From positions 1,240,001-1,304,000 of the forward strand of contig JASISA010000023.1 in assembly GCA_031771865.1 (NCBI GenBank): a DNA stretch of 64,000 bases, in the 5' to 3' direction. The DNA comes from Nothophaeocryptopus gaeumannii (lineage: Eukaryota; Ascomycota; Dothideomycetes; Mycosphaerellales; Mycosphaerellaceae). Shown here in pieces: positions 35,026 through 46,337 of this stretch. Below the pieces are notes generated by a model. The model worked only from the letters and a program-made list of their open reading frames with translations. It was not told the DNA's origin and made no database searches. The stretch's first letter is position 1, and every line of letters begins with the position of its first letter. A program made the translations under genes and the position numbers.

Positions 35026-35420
35026 GTACGGAAATGATGATGATCTGAAGCCGCATGTATCAATAGACTTGCGGCATACTGGCTCCATGCGCACACCTGA
35101 TGCTGACCTCAGCAGCTCGCGTACTCAACATTCAAGTCTCCAGCGGCGCTCTTTCCGCGTAGGATCGCATTTCGATCAGGCAGAAACCAATCATCGTGTC
35201 GCTTGTCGTACGATACGTTTTCTACGAGATCATTTCAGGCAAGGGCTGCCTTGCAACATGGTCGAGCTGCGGTACTTGTCGGCAATCCGGACTTAACTGA
35301 TGATCTGATAAATTTGCAGCCTGCCTCGTCTTTGCAGACGAACACTTATTAAGCCGGCTATCTCGATCTCACCTCCCAAAACTTGTAGTACTCGTCTGAG
35401 GATTGCAGTCGCCCGCCACT
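35026..35420. other. intergenic
   Basis: No supported gene; upstream region of the MFS transporter. Confidence 0.4.
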
Positions 35421-37020
35421 ATGGCCAAACACATTACTCGTGACGAGATACAGTCGCACATCGGGCGAGCTCCAGAAGCCCATTTCCATTCTCCTCACGA
35501 CAGCGAAATGTCAAACCTCCCAACAACAGCCCTCACGCAAACAAAACTCTCCGACCCATACCTCGTCACCTTCACGTCGCCTTTCGATCCCGACAACCCA
35601 AAAGACTGGTCTTCCGCAAAGAAATGGACTGTCACAGATGTCCTCTCTGCGACTGGCTTCAATCGCATCATGGTCTCAACAATCATGGCGCCAGCCATCT
35701 CAGCCATCGCGGCAGAATTGCATATGAGTTCTGCGGAGAGTGTCATGGCGCTTAGTATATACCTTCTTGCGACTGCGTTCGGACCATTGGCGATTGGACC
35801 GTTGAGTGAGGTTTATGGCAGGAAGGTTGTGCTGCATGGGAGTAATATTTGGTTCCTAATCTGGAACATCGTCTGCGGATTCGCCAAGACCAAAAACGTC
35901 CTCATCGCAGCTCGCTTTCTCGCAGGTTTCGGCGCAAGTGCGATATACTCCTTGGCTGGTGGAGTGCTTGGGGACGTCTGGCGACCTGAACAGAGAGGGA
36001 CGAGTCTAGGAATCTACCTCATGATCCCCCTCCTCGGCGCCGCTGTAGGACCGATCATAGGCGGATTCATGGCCGATCGAACGACGTGGAGATGGATGTT
36101 CTGGAGTACGAGTATTTTTCAGGGGATTATGATTGTGGCGAGTTTTGTTGCTTTCCATGAGACGTATGCTCCCACAATACTCAAGCACCAGGCGAGGAAG
36201 ATTCGAAAGGAGACGGGAGATGAGAGGTATATGAGTGCCGTGGAGAGGCAGGAGAGAGAGAGACCGACAAGTGCAGTACTGATGGTAGGGAGGAGTCTGG
36301 CGAGGCCGGTGAGATTGTTGACTTCTCATCCGATCATTCAGGTGCTGGCTGTTATTCAAGGATTCGGATATGGATTGCTGTAAGCCTCTACACCCTTCGC
36401 ATGCCCCCGAGACCAACCAGCTGACACTCGAATCCAGTTATATTGTCCTAGCCACCTTCTCCGACATGTGGGTGCATCAATACGATGAACGAGTCGACAT
36501 CTCCGGCCTCCACTACATCGTCTCGGCAGCAGGCGAAGTGCTTGGCTCTCAAATCGGCGGTCCTATCATGGATCGTACTTTCGCAGTTCTGAAACGGCGA
36601 AACGATAACGAGATCCTGCCGGAGTTCCACGTGCCGCTAATCGTACCTGGTGCCATCCTCGCTCCTATCGGACTCCTCATCTACGGCTGGGCAGCACAGT
36701 ACCGCGTGCACTGGATCGTCATCGACATCGGCGTCTTCATCTTCACATTCGGAGGCCAGATGATGAGCCAGCCAATGCAGGCATATGTGATCGATTCGTA
36801 TCCGGGATATACGTCTTCAGCGACCGCAGCGGCTCAGTTGCTGAAGAGTCTGGCGGCTTTTGGATTTCCGCTATTTGCGCCTAGCATGTATGCTGCGATG
36901 GGGTATGGTTGGGGTAATAGCTTGCTGGCTTTCTTGAGTCTGGCGATTTGCTTGCCTGCGCCGGCGCTCCTTTGGCGATATGGAAAGACGCTGCGGGCGA
37001 AGGCGAGTGCCAGATTATGA
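35421..37020 (+). CDS. MFS transporter, DHA1 (12-helix drug:proton antiporter) type
   Basis: Two exons, 35421-36379 and 36438-37020, give 513 residues. The hydrophilic N-terminus ends in FDPDNPKDWSSAKKW, the typical entry to helix 1 in fungal DHA1 carriers. Visible motifs are motif A between helices 2 and 3 (GPLSEVYGRK), RFLAGFGASAIYSLAGG in helix 4, and the antiporter motif C in helix 5 (LGAAVGPIIGG). A cytosolic loop rich in Arg, Glu and Lys separates the two halves (about 255-295), and six more helices follow. Start at 35421 is the first ATG in the frame. Such proteins export toxins, drugs, polyamines or small metabolites; the substrate cannot be read from sequence. No biosynthetic genes adjoin it. 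Confidence 0.9.
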
Positions 37021-37042
37021 GGCAAGACCTGCTGGCGCATCC

Positions 37043-38408
37043 TCAAGTCAACATCCAATACGCGGCGATGGGTGCGAGGCAAGTCACAGCTGCGCCGCAA
37101 GCAGCATATGTCTTGTTGCTGTTGTACCACTTGGTGCTTGGTAATTTGGACGCGGTCGCAAGTCCAGAGATCTCTTCCAGGTTAGGAGCAGATCTGCCAG
37201 CAAGAACGTCGTTGCACTCTTCTTCGATGAGAAGCACGAGCTCGGCTTTCCCAGAAACGACAAACAAGGCATATGGCTCAGAGTCCACGGCACCCACCGA
37301 GCGTCTCAGCGATGGTTTCAGCGTGCCGCCCATCTGAAAGACTATTAGCAACTACTATCAAAGGACGTTGAAAGAGTGGACAACTTACAAATGCAAGCGC
37401 AGCTTTCATGAAAGCTTTGCCCTTCATTGCTTTCCAAGCCGCTCTCAATGTCTGCGGATCATGGTCAATCGGACTTCTCACAGAATCAATAATCCCAATC
37501 GCCTTTTCCATCCAGTCTCTGACATCTTTGGCCCAAGGCAAAATCACAACGCTCTCGAGTGCTTTTAGTTCCTCCATCCTCGCCTCGGCGGCATGCCAAT
37601 AGCTTTGCGCTACGCTCGTTACCGGAAGACCCTCCACCTCTCGAAGGTGCGCAATTTCCAGCCATGCTGCCGTCCGCTCCGCGAGCGACTGTGTTGCATC
37701 TGCATCCTGCTGCTCCATACTCAACTTCTCCTGCGACACGTTCATCATCTCTTCTGAATCCGGGTCCAATTCATCCACAAGCCTCGCCGCCTCCTCACTC
37801 AACCTCAACCCCTCAACCCTCCCCTTCAATTCCCGAATCTTCAACCTCGTCTTATCACTCTCCTGTCCAATTTCTCCATCCACACAAATGTCACATCCAC
37901 ATCGGAATCCATACTGCGCTTTCAATAACACCGCCCGTTGCCTCGCCGTGCAGATCTCGTACAAGTCGTTGTTGTACGAGAAGCAAATCTCCTCTCCAGC
38001 GGCAATCTCTCTTTCAGCGACGACTTGGACTTCATCACCTAAACAACACTCATCCGCCACCGTCGTCGCATTCGGACAACATGAATGATTAAACCGGCAT
38101 ACTGTGGGATGTAACCAACACTCCCTTCCATTCCCGAATGCGTTGGATTTGAATATCCTCACGACCTTCTCGGGCTCCGGTCTACGTTCCTCATCATGTA
38201 ATGTGAGCACTGAGGCTTGTTCAGCGTCCGTTAGGTTGGAGAAAGCGGATAAGACGTCTTTGGTCGTGTAGAGTTGGCCAGGTTTGGGGATTCGCATTAG
38301 GGTACCTTCTTGCATGATGACGGTCCCGAGAGGGATAGGGACTTTGGCAGTGCAGCCTAGGCCTTTGCCTGGGAGGGGGCGGATGGCAAAATATTCGTTT
38401 TCTTGCAT
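37043..38408 (-). CDS. SET-domain protein (SMYD-like lysine methyltransferase)
   Basis: The main exon (37389-38408) encodes a SET domain: GKGLGCTAKVPIPLGTVIM near the start, CRFNHSCCPNAT at about residues 104-115, REIAAGEEICFSYNN at about 132-146, and a post-SET Cys cluster, QYGFRCGCDIC. SET proteins transfer methyl groups from S-adenosylmethionine to lysine. A helical C-terminal part follows. I propose a 53-base intron at 37336... more exactly 37334-37388 (donor GTAAGT, branch TGCTAAT, acceptor TTTCAG), then a second exon 37043-37333 of 97 codons ending in a hydrophobic stretch, total 436 residues. Without the intron the frame reads through to 37278 and gives 376 residues. The SET call is secure; the C-terminus is less so. 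It converges with the MFS gene. Confidence 0.8.
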
Positions 38409-39394
38409 TGTGATGCTTTTGAAGGGTTGCTGGTGTCCGAGAAATCCGGTTGAGGTTTCCGCACTTGGACTTGTCGCAGATGGTGGGGTCGAGGGTGAAG
38501 AAAGATCCCTTTGGCCGATGTCATCTGTCCTCGCGGCCTCCTCCGGGCGTATGCGGCTACTGCAAGCTGAGTGTTAGTAGCTGCTAGACTATACGGATTC
38601 GGTGTCGAGGTGTGGGTGTTTGTAGGTGAAGCAGAACGTAAACTTTAAGGAATGTAAATGTAAATACCGCGCCATCTTTGTAACCAGCCGCACTTCAAAT
38701 CCTGAGCTCAAATCTGCTTCAAAGCTACTTCCACTTGCTTGCGTGCTTTTCGTGAGGAGTTTGCTCCTTCGTGGCGTGTTTTTTTGTGTAGCGTGAGATA
38801 TATAACCCGCGAGCAGACTCAGTCGAACACGATTCCGTCAGCACAATTCCGTCATAAGCAGGCAAGGAATATAGATTTACTTTCGAGACGTGAACATATA
38901 CCTCAAATCATCGACGAAAAGAGAGCTTCAAATGAACTACTGGAGGATTGCTGGTATTGATGAACTTCATCGTACACCTCCTTACCAAGACCGCCCAAGA
39001 CTTTGCAAATAGGTAAGACTGGTTTGGCAACGGCTTGACGTCGGACAATAAGCAAGTACATCATTGTGGGTGGTCCCACCTGGTGCACAACTGAGGCACA
39101 CATAGTTCCGGGAGCATCTCCGAGACGATTCACAGATGGAGCACTGGTCAGCTTGGCCGTAGTACTTTACTTCTACAAACGAGAAGTACTGCATACTCGG
39201 TTACACGTCAGTGCCAAGCATAACACTTAGCGATTCCCTGGTTGCCGATGTTGCTCCTAGTGGCCGATCCTGCCTCAAAGATGGAGAGAATGCGCGAACG
39301 CTGGAGCAGAATCGACGACAGTTGCATTTGAGAAGACCCGCGCGGAAGGGATTGGTATCAGAATCGTCGTTCATGGTTACAGTACTGTCTTACA
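38409..39394. other. gene-free stretch
   Basis: Upstream region of the SET gene, then sequence with only short frames (38739-38960 plus, 38903-39194 minus) without motifs. I see no supported gene. Confidence 0.4.
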
Positions 39395-41703
39395 TTAAGC
39401 TTCTCTCAAGCTTACATGAAACCTTGCATCTTGGCGCCCGAGCATCCTAGCAAAATGTGCCAAGCGAACTCTGTCATTCGCCCTCGCCCTCGCCATGGCC
39501 GAAGAGTCCGGAAAGAGGCCATGGAGAAGATGCTGTTCAGCATCCGGTCGACAGGTGATTCCTTCACACATCCAACGAGTGTCGCATGATATCTGGACAG
39601 CCTTCATCCTCGCCAACGCGGTCGTAAAGTGCTGCGTCTCCAGCACCACCTTCTTCGGTGCATCATCATCATCATCGCTCTTCTTATCTGTCTCTTCTGT
39701 TGCCCATGCAGATACCGCCTGTGAGCAAAATGTCTTCAGATCTGAGCCAGCCATGCCAGCCGTCGTCTCTGCCAAATGATCGATCTCAGCTCCCTCCTGC
39801 AATCCTCTTCCTTCAAGAACGTCTTGATGTTTGACTCTCATTCGGCAACTGGACAGTGATCTTGTGAGGTAGTTGTCTCAAGAATGCCTCATCCAAGTCT
39901 CTTGGGCAATTGGTTGCTACGGTGACGAACGGACATTCATCGCCTGATAACAAGTCCGTCCATCTCGTGTAAGTATTGGGTGATGACGCTTCTCTGCCAG
40001 CTCTTTTCTGAACTTGAGCGACGTTAGAAGAGTGCATCGGCTTCGTCGAGAAAGATGACGCAGGGATGGAACTTCTTGGCTAACGAGAACAAGGCTCGGA
40101 TGCTATTTTCGCTCCCTCCAACGTACTTGTTCTGCATGGTGGCAGAGTCTACAGACATCATGGTTGATCCAGATTCTTTCGCAATTGCACGGGTAAGATG
40201 CGTCTTGCCGGTTCCTGGTGGCCCAGTGAACATGGCACCTGTCATTCTGAGTGGCTGAATGAGATGGTCGGACGAGGCATGAACTTTAATCATTGACAGG
40301 GCGACCGGCTGCTTGACGGCAATTTTGGTGCTTTCATCGACAATGACGTCCTCGTAGTCGATGTTGATTGATGCCGGGTCGACAATGGACTCGAGCAGGC
40401 CTTTTCGGAACTTGTTGCAGGTAGCCTCTGTGGCCGCCAATCTGGTTTTGTGATCCCGCCCATGTTGAGTGGGTACATCGCATGATAAGGACTTTGCGTT
40501 CTTGCGCATCCGCTCCAATAGCCATAGGATCGTCTCGATGGGCAGGGGCTCATATTTGGTTGCACGGCACCTTAGCTGCCGAACAGCCCGTTCGCGATCC
40601 CCTGCGCTCTATTTCTTTTCGGCATACCATGCGAGTGTGTCGGCACTGAGTTTGCTGAGCCAGTCCGCGTCAGGCCTCAGGGCGTCAGCATTTGACACGG
40701 TGGGCAGATCATAACGAAGTGAACTCTTGAGTAGATGTATATTGCGTCAGACAGCTGAGATACAGATGGTTCTGCAGGTGCGGTGTGGTGGCTAATGTCG
40801 AGTATGGCCGCACTGGTGATGTTCAGTTTGCACATGGTTGAGGTTCCCGAAATGGGTTGGGACTGTTTCCGGAACTCCAGTAGCGGATAATGTCAGGCCC
40901 TTTTTTCTACGGGTCTTGTCTGCGTTAATCGAAACAACAAGTAAGAGCTTACTGCCATCTTCGTGGCTACTCTCGACTTGCTCCCACAACTTTCCGAGAC
41001 CAGCCGGCTGTCGATCGTGGACAGTGTTGACATTGTTGATCTCAAGGCCAGAGAGGTAAAGAATGCTTGTAGAGGAGGAAGATGCTTGAGACGTATCCGC
41101 AACGTTGCTGTTCGCGTTGGGTGAGTCGAAAATGGATCTCCACGCTTGCTCGTTCTTCTTGCGATCAAACTTGCCGCAGTAAGTTGCGCTTGCCATGTCG
41201 AAGTAGGGATTTCCAAGCTCGCACTCATTGCCATGAGAAGGCCTGTTCTTCAGTCCTACAGTCTCGTGCTCGGCCTGGTCGAAGTCGAAAGCTAGGTCCC
41301 TCAGGTCTTCAGCTTCGAACGTAATCACATTCGCTGTGAGTTGTTTGGCCATATCGGGAGTCACGACTGCATTAACTTGGAATGGAAATTGATGTGTGCT
41401 TGCGCAAATGAGCAATGTGGTTTGGTTCTCCGGAAGTTGCCCTTTATCATCCAGTCTCAGTCCATCGTTGGCAATGTCTGCCAGCTCCTATAATCTGTCG
41501 TTTCCAATGGCTTCAAGGTCCAGATTCAGATCTTTGACTTCATCCGCAGTCTTGACATTGGTCTCCAGGAACCACTGCGGGATGGGATACTGCTGCTTGC
41601 TGTCCTGTTCCTTGGATTCAGGTATACGATCACGCTCTGGTGAATTGTTCTCAGGCGTATTGCGGCCCGAAGACGACATAAAATCGCAGTCGGACTGAGC
41701 CAT
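39395..41703 (-). pseudogene. decayed AAA ATPase
   Basis: The minus strand carries an AAA module: Walker A GPPGTGKT, IAKESGSTMMSVDSATMQNKYVGGSE, Walker B VIFLDEADALF, then (in another frame) FVTVATNCPRDLDEAFLRQLPHKI, and further on TAGMAGSDLKTFCSQAV. The layout resembles the spastin/Msp1 group, with a long unrelated N-terminus (MAQSDCDFMSS). The gene is broken: TAG at 41488-41490 (codon expected to be Gln before ELADIAND), TAG at 40609-40611, TAA at 40024-40026 after DEADALF, and frame changes at about 40790, 39975 and 39845. The N-terminal and C-terminal limits are approximate. AAA ATPases of this group remodel proteins or membranes; no working ATPase can be made from this copy. Confidence 0.75.
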
Positions 41704-42280
41704 GGCTACAGTTTATTCGGGCTGTTCAGTTGTCATGTAGCTTGGCGCTCCTGTTCGAGTTCCAAATTTCGTTGCTGCTGCCAGGCTGTACTTTTGTACT
41801 GCACATTCGTAGCGCCACCTGAGACTCTTGTATTGCATGTTGCGCGATTGTCTCCAGTCTGTAGTGAGTCAGTAGTTGATTCGCATTACTTGTACCAAAG
41901 CACCCAGGCCCATTGGTAGAGGTGTTTAAGGTTTTTGTCCTTAATGCCTCTCCCTCTCCCTGGCCTGCGCGAGCGATGACCGCTATGCGCGGTGTCTCAC
42001 GCAGCACAGGCCGAATCAAATCATCCGTTGTCGACCAATCTTTCGTCCTCCAGACGCTAGCTGGTCTTTATTGAGAAGAGCGGGAAGCTCTTGTCGGAAG
42101 CTGCGACGAAAGCATAACTCGGCGTTCCCGCCAAGACATCGTTATCCTCAGGCACTCACTCTCGCGTCTGTCACGACATTCCTGTCAAGGCGATACAGAA
42201 GCACTTTGGATCAGGTGAGACTGTCCGTCATGGCCAATGTCGTATATTCGTATCACCATACCTCATGATTCGTCATGCTC
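41704..42280. other. intergenic
   Basis: No supported gene; holds the upstream region of the AAA relic and the 3' flank of the next gene. Confidence 0.4.
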
Positions 42281-43633
42281 TTAAAATAGCGCCTTCGAAG
42301 CTACACTCAATAGCCAAGCAGCATCCTGCCATCCACCGACCTGCTCCGGCCCCTCTCCTCTTTCGCCCAGTGGCGCCGGAGCAGGCTGGCGTGTCAGCTT
42401 CTCCTTCTCTTCTTTCCTTCTTAGATTCTCCGCTGCGATTCTCTCTTTCGCCTCTTCCGCGGTCTCACTCTCCTTGGCCGCACCGGCCTCGTCGTCTGTG
42501 ATTTCAGCGCCCTCGTTAACAGCGAATAGGTTGAACTTCATAAGTCGATCGACCATCGACCCGAGACCATAGTTTTGTGGACTGGTAAGCCTTGTGATCT
42601 CCTTCTCATCTTCAATCTCCTCGCCTCTCTGCGCCTCCGCATGTACGAAGTCTGGCTCGGGTTCTGCAGACGTAAAGTCGAAATAGCTTGGTATCTGATC
42701 TCCTCTTCTTGGTGTCCTGGTGCCGACTGGGCTTGCCAGCCGGGATGTTCGTCGGCTCGGATCCCGACTTCCGTATCTGCTGCCCCAGCGACTCACTCTG
42801 GTACTCACTGGACTCGTGGCCCCTTCGAAAGCCCCAAGCTGCATGCGCGCTGTAGATGCGGAAAGAGCGGCCATCTCTTCGTAGTGGTCATCATCCTCAT
42901 CCTCCTCCGAATCTGTGGGCGGGGCGAGTGAAGTGGAGGATTGGCGCGATGTCAACCAACTCTGCCCTTTGCCTTCTTGTACGAGCGCGGCCGTGGATGC
43001 GCCAGTATGTGTGAGCCAGCTTTCAGGTTCTCTTTCGCGAGGTGTAGCTGCTCCACTTCGACGCGCAGAGTAGCGTTGTCTCTTGCTCAATGGCACGCCT
43101 GGTCCAGAGAGTCGGTTCAGTGCTTTCTGTTGTTCGGACATCTCTTTTTGTTGCAGGAGCAAGGCAGCTTCACTTTTCGCTTTAGGAATGTGTCCGCTTC
43201 CATACTCTGTCCTTTCACTTCCTAAGCCTTTGGCGTAGCTCCTTCTCATGTCGTTGGACGAGTAGCCGTAGCCAGCACCAGCTGAAGTACTCCCGCCCTC
43301 CTCGATTTCACCCTCGTACCCGTGATCATTATCGTAAATTGAGTTCTTCCTGCTCAGGCCACCGCCAAGGTGTCTCCTGCTGCTTGACCGGCTGAGGATG
43401 CCAGGCGTGGTGGGCGCTGACTTCCCTTGGAGGTATGAAGGGTGTTGGCGTGCAAACGCTGCGTCCTCTTCTGGGTCATAAGGAGACCTGTATGGGCTTT
43501 TAGGGGCAGTCGTATCGCGAGGTTGTTCGTATTGGGTACTGAGGGGTGCGAGGCGGAGATTTGAGAGGTTTGTTGTTGACCGTGTGGGGCGAGAAAGGGA
43601 CTGGGCGCGTGGTGTTGTGCTGCCAGATGCCAT
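42281..43633 (-). CDS. disordered Ser/Arg-rich fungal protein (DUF3984-like)
   Basis: An intact 450-codon single exon. Most of it is low in hydrophobic residues and rich in Ser, Arg, Gly and Glu, with repeated SRxSS and TPR-type dipeptides that look like phosphorylation sites. Short conserved-looking islands are YDPEEDAAFARQHPSYLQGK, SWLTHTG, SWLTSRQSSTSL and, near the C-terminus, GLGSMVDRLMKFNLF. This combination resembles the ascomycete DUF3984 family, whose role I do not know; that match is from memory. A charged helix (EEAKERIAAENLRRKEEKEK) follows. Start at 43633 is the first ATG (MASGSTTPRAQS). Confidence 0.7.
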   Translation of the reverse strand: MASGSTTPRAQSLSRPTRSTTNLSNLRLAPLSTQYEQPRDTTAPKSPYRSPYDPEEDAAFARQHPSYLQGKSAPTTPGILSRSSSRRHLGGGLSRKNSIYDNDHGYEGEIEEGGSTSAGAGYGYSSNDMRRSYAKGLGSERTEYGSGHIPKAKSEAALLLQQKEMSEQQKALNRLSGPGVPLSKRQRYSARRSGAATPREREPESWLTHTGASTAALVQEGKGQSWLTSRQSSTSLAPPTDSEEDEDDDHYEEMAALSASTARMQLGAFEGATSPVSTRVSRWGSRYGSRDPSRRTSRLASPVGTRTPRRGDQIPSYFDFTSAEPEPDFVHAEAQRGEEIEDEKEITRLTSPQNYGLGSMVDRLMKFNLFAVNEGAEITDDEAGAAKESETAEEAKERIAAENLRRKEEKEKLTRQPAPAPLGERGEGPEQVGGWQDAAWLLSVASKALF

Positions 43634-44309
43634 CTTTCACGCGTGACTATTGGTACAGAACTGTGAAAGGTGTGAAGCTTGAAGTCAAACGGTGTGTGAA
43701 AGTTGGGGTTGGGAGGTCAGTGTGATGATGCAGGCATCTCTCCACACGTTGGGAGACTCTGGCATGCGATGTTCAAGGGTGCCGAGGCTGCGAAAGAAAC
43801 TTCCACTTCACTTCAACTCGATTCTCAAACAGCAACTTCGCTTTGACAACGAATGTCATCTCGAATCAATCTTAGAGAGCATACCGGCTACTCATCTGGC
43901 CTGCACTGGATCCTGTACCGTGTTCCATAGCAGCCAAGCCCTTGCAACGAGACATCAAGCCCTCCGTACGTACGGAGAGCTCGAGCTGTCTGCTGTACTC
44001 GCTCCACCGCCAATGAGCCCATCCATAGGACATCACGGTCACAGCCATAGCCCCGGCAGCTTTCTTAGCAATCGAAAGTCACAGAAATCCACTGGCACTG
44101 GCCTCCGCTGACGTCCCGGTCCGAAAAGGATGCGTTGCAAGTGACGTAGGGGCGACATGGGTAGGAGATGCTTCGTGCGAATAACCACCGTGAGATTAAG
44201 GCGTAAGTACATAAGAGCTCTGCTGTCGTGAGACTACGTGAGGCAAGCGCTTCACATCCTCTTCTTACCGGAACATTGATCAACCATACGGTACACGCAA
44301 TTCATCACA
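43634..44309. other. intergenic, divergent promoters
   Basis: This region separates two genes transcribed away from each other. A plus frame at 43692-44111 has no motif. No supported gene. Confidence 0.4.
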
Positions 44310-45171
44310 ATGGCAGCAGTAATCGACAAAGTCAAGGAGAAGCTCCACATTGGACACAAGAAGGAGGGGCACAAGCCCAGAGTGCTCTTCATCTTGACCT
44401 CTCATAGCCAGATGGGAGACACCGATAAGCTAAAGTGAATGCTCTCATACGACTATACCTGACGAGAGGCTAATCGCAAACAGTGGCTGGTACCTTCCTG
44501 AACTTGCCCACCCATACTACAAGCTCGAAGGCCACGCCGACATCGTTATTGCATCACCGAAGGGCGGCGAGGCACCTCTTGACCCAGCCTCCGTGGAGAT
44601 GTTCAAAGAGGACGCCGAGGCCGTCAAGTTCTTGAAAGAGAAGGAGAACTTGTGGAAGAACACCGAGAAGCTCGGCAAATACCTCGATCACGTTGATGAC
44701 TTTGATGCCATCTTCTACGTTGGAGGCCATGGACGTAAGTTTCATACGCCGAACGGGAAGAAGACGACGAAGCAGTATGCTAACATCCTTGCGACAATAG
44801 CAATGTTTGACCTAGCCACTGACCCCGAATCCCAACAACTCATCCGCGCATTCTACGAAAAAGGCAAAGTCGTCTCTGCAGTCTGCCATGGCCCAGCTGC
44901 TCTTGTCAACGTCAAGCTCGACGACGGCTCTTACCTCATCAACGGCCAAGCAGTGACGGGTTTCACCAACACCGAGGAGGATCAAGTCGGTCTCTCGAGT
45001 GCGATGCCATTCATGCTTGAGACGAAGCTTATTGAAAATGGAGGCAAGATTGAGAAGGCCGAGCCGTGGGGTGTTAAGGTGGTTGTTAGTGGGAAGAATG
45101 GCAAGTTGATCACGGGACAGAATCCGGCGAGTGCGGGACCTATCGGGGAGGCGATTTTGAAGGCTTTGTAG
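44310..45171 (+). CDS. DJ-1/PfpI family protein, Hsp31-like
   Basis: Three exons, 44310-44434, 44484-44734 and 44801-45171, give 248 residues. The second intron (66 bases, GTAAGT to ACAATAG) has no in-frame stop, so the frame reads through it, but splicing restores the family block GGHGPMFDLATD. The nucleophile elbow AVCHGPAAL contains Cys154 and His155. Other signatures are RVLFILTSHSQMGDT near the N-terminus, GWYLPELAHPYY and ASPKGGEAPLDPAS. This layout fits the Hsp31 group, which detoxifies methylglyoxal (glyoxalase III) and acts in stress survival. Whether this copy has glyoxalase activity is inference from the motif. Confidence 0.9.
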
Positions 45172-45665
45172 ATGAAGACGGGAGCTACGATGTTTATGAT
45201 ACCAGACCGCGCTGATGTAGTGTCTATAGAGTTGAGAATGAGGACGAAAGAGCATTTTGCCTTCAGCAACGAACGTTCCTCTTGCCTGAGGCTACAGCAT
45301 CCAAAGTCTTGGCGCGACGCATCATTGCTCTCTGCGTCCCACGCTTCCTCTTCGCCCCCACCTCTCTCGCAACACCAAGGCGTCTTACCATCAGCAGCCA
45401 ACTCGGGTGAGCTGAGCATACTGAGCACCAGAGAACCCGAGTCTACATGTCGTCATCCGAGACTGCCAAAGGCCTTGACAAAAGCCGCGTCCGCCGCAGC
45501 ATGTGAAGGGAGCCACAAAAGGATGGCATGGTTGCCTCAGCCTAACTTCATCGAGCGTATGCTAGTGAAGACATGGGGGATATCTGATTTTGTCCTTACG
45601 CACTCGGCTCTCGGGCAAACTCACCCTTCGAGTAGATTCCTTGGTACCATTTTTCTGTCCTCAAG
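45172..45665. other. intergenic
   Basis: No supported gene. A plus frame at 45172-45669 runs directly on from the previous stop and has no pattern. Confidence 0.4.
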
Positions 45666-46337
45666 ATGACTCCCACCTCGGAAGTCAAAAAGCAGAGATC
45701 CCGAAGAAGACTCCAAAGACTCCTTCTCTTCTCAGCGCTTCGGACGGAGGATTCTTCAAGCTCGCCCACTGAAGACTTGAGCACAATGGCCTGGCACCAC
45801 CGCCCGGAATTTCGCGAGCCGGATAACCGAGTCACATCCTGCCGCTTCTTCTGGCGCTTCGCCGACTTTCTCGACTTCATCGAAGAAGGCTGCCTCATCC
45901 TCCGGGACGACCATGCCGAAGACTGTGACGGACTGGATAAACTCCAATCAGTCGCCTACAGCAATTGGACGCCGTCCGCTAAAGAAGAATTCAAGCGACT
46001 GGGATATGCATGCTTGAGCTACCCTCGAAACAGCGATACGCCTTCGCTAAGGGATACGAGGTTCGACAGACATTTGAGGAAGAAGTGCCTTGGAGGGGCT
46101 GGGTACTACCAAGTCAAGGGGTATATTCGGAGTCGTGAAGCAGTTGTCTTCGCGTCGAGGGTGCTTTGGGCGAGGAGGCCTGCGCCGGATGTGGAGATTG
46201 CTCCTGCGCTTGAGAGGGCTCTGAGAGATGAAGCCGGAGGTGTTGTTGGAATGCTGTTGAGTTCGAAGAGGAGTCGGAGGTGGAGCTCTTTCAAAGGCAT
46301 AGGCCACAGTTACTGGTTTCGGAGGCTCAGAACATGA
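45666..46337 (+). CDS. hypothetical protein
   Basis: An open frame of 223 codons beginning MTPTSEVKKQRSRRR. Residues about 40-150 look like a folded domain (CRFFWRFADFLDFIEEGCLIL, then an acidic loop, then WTPSAKEEFKRLGY). Tyr- and Arg-rich segments follow, and the last 30 residues are basic and less convincing, so a 3' intron is possible after about 46250. No family is recognised and no signal peptide is seen. Confidence 0.5.
   Translation: MTPTSEVKKQRSRRRLQRLLLFSALRTEDSSSSPTEDLSTMAWHHRPEFREPDNRVTSCRFFWRFADFLDFIEEGCLILRDDHAEDCDGLDKLQSVAYSNWTPSAKEEFKRLGYACLSYPRNSDTPSLRDTRFDRHLRKKCLGGAGYYQVKGYIRSREAVVFASRVLWARRPAPDVEIAPALERALRDEAGGVVGMLLSSKRSRRWSSFKGIGHSYWFRRLRT

Noticed and set aside
9467..37020. 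A secondary-metabolite cluster made of peroxygenase, amidohydrolase and MFS transporter
   Set aside because: No backbone synthase, no cluster regulator, and the genes are separated by unrelated housekeeping genes.
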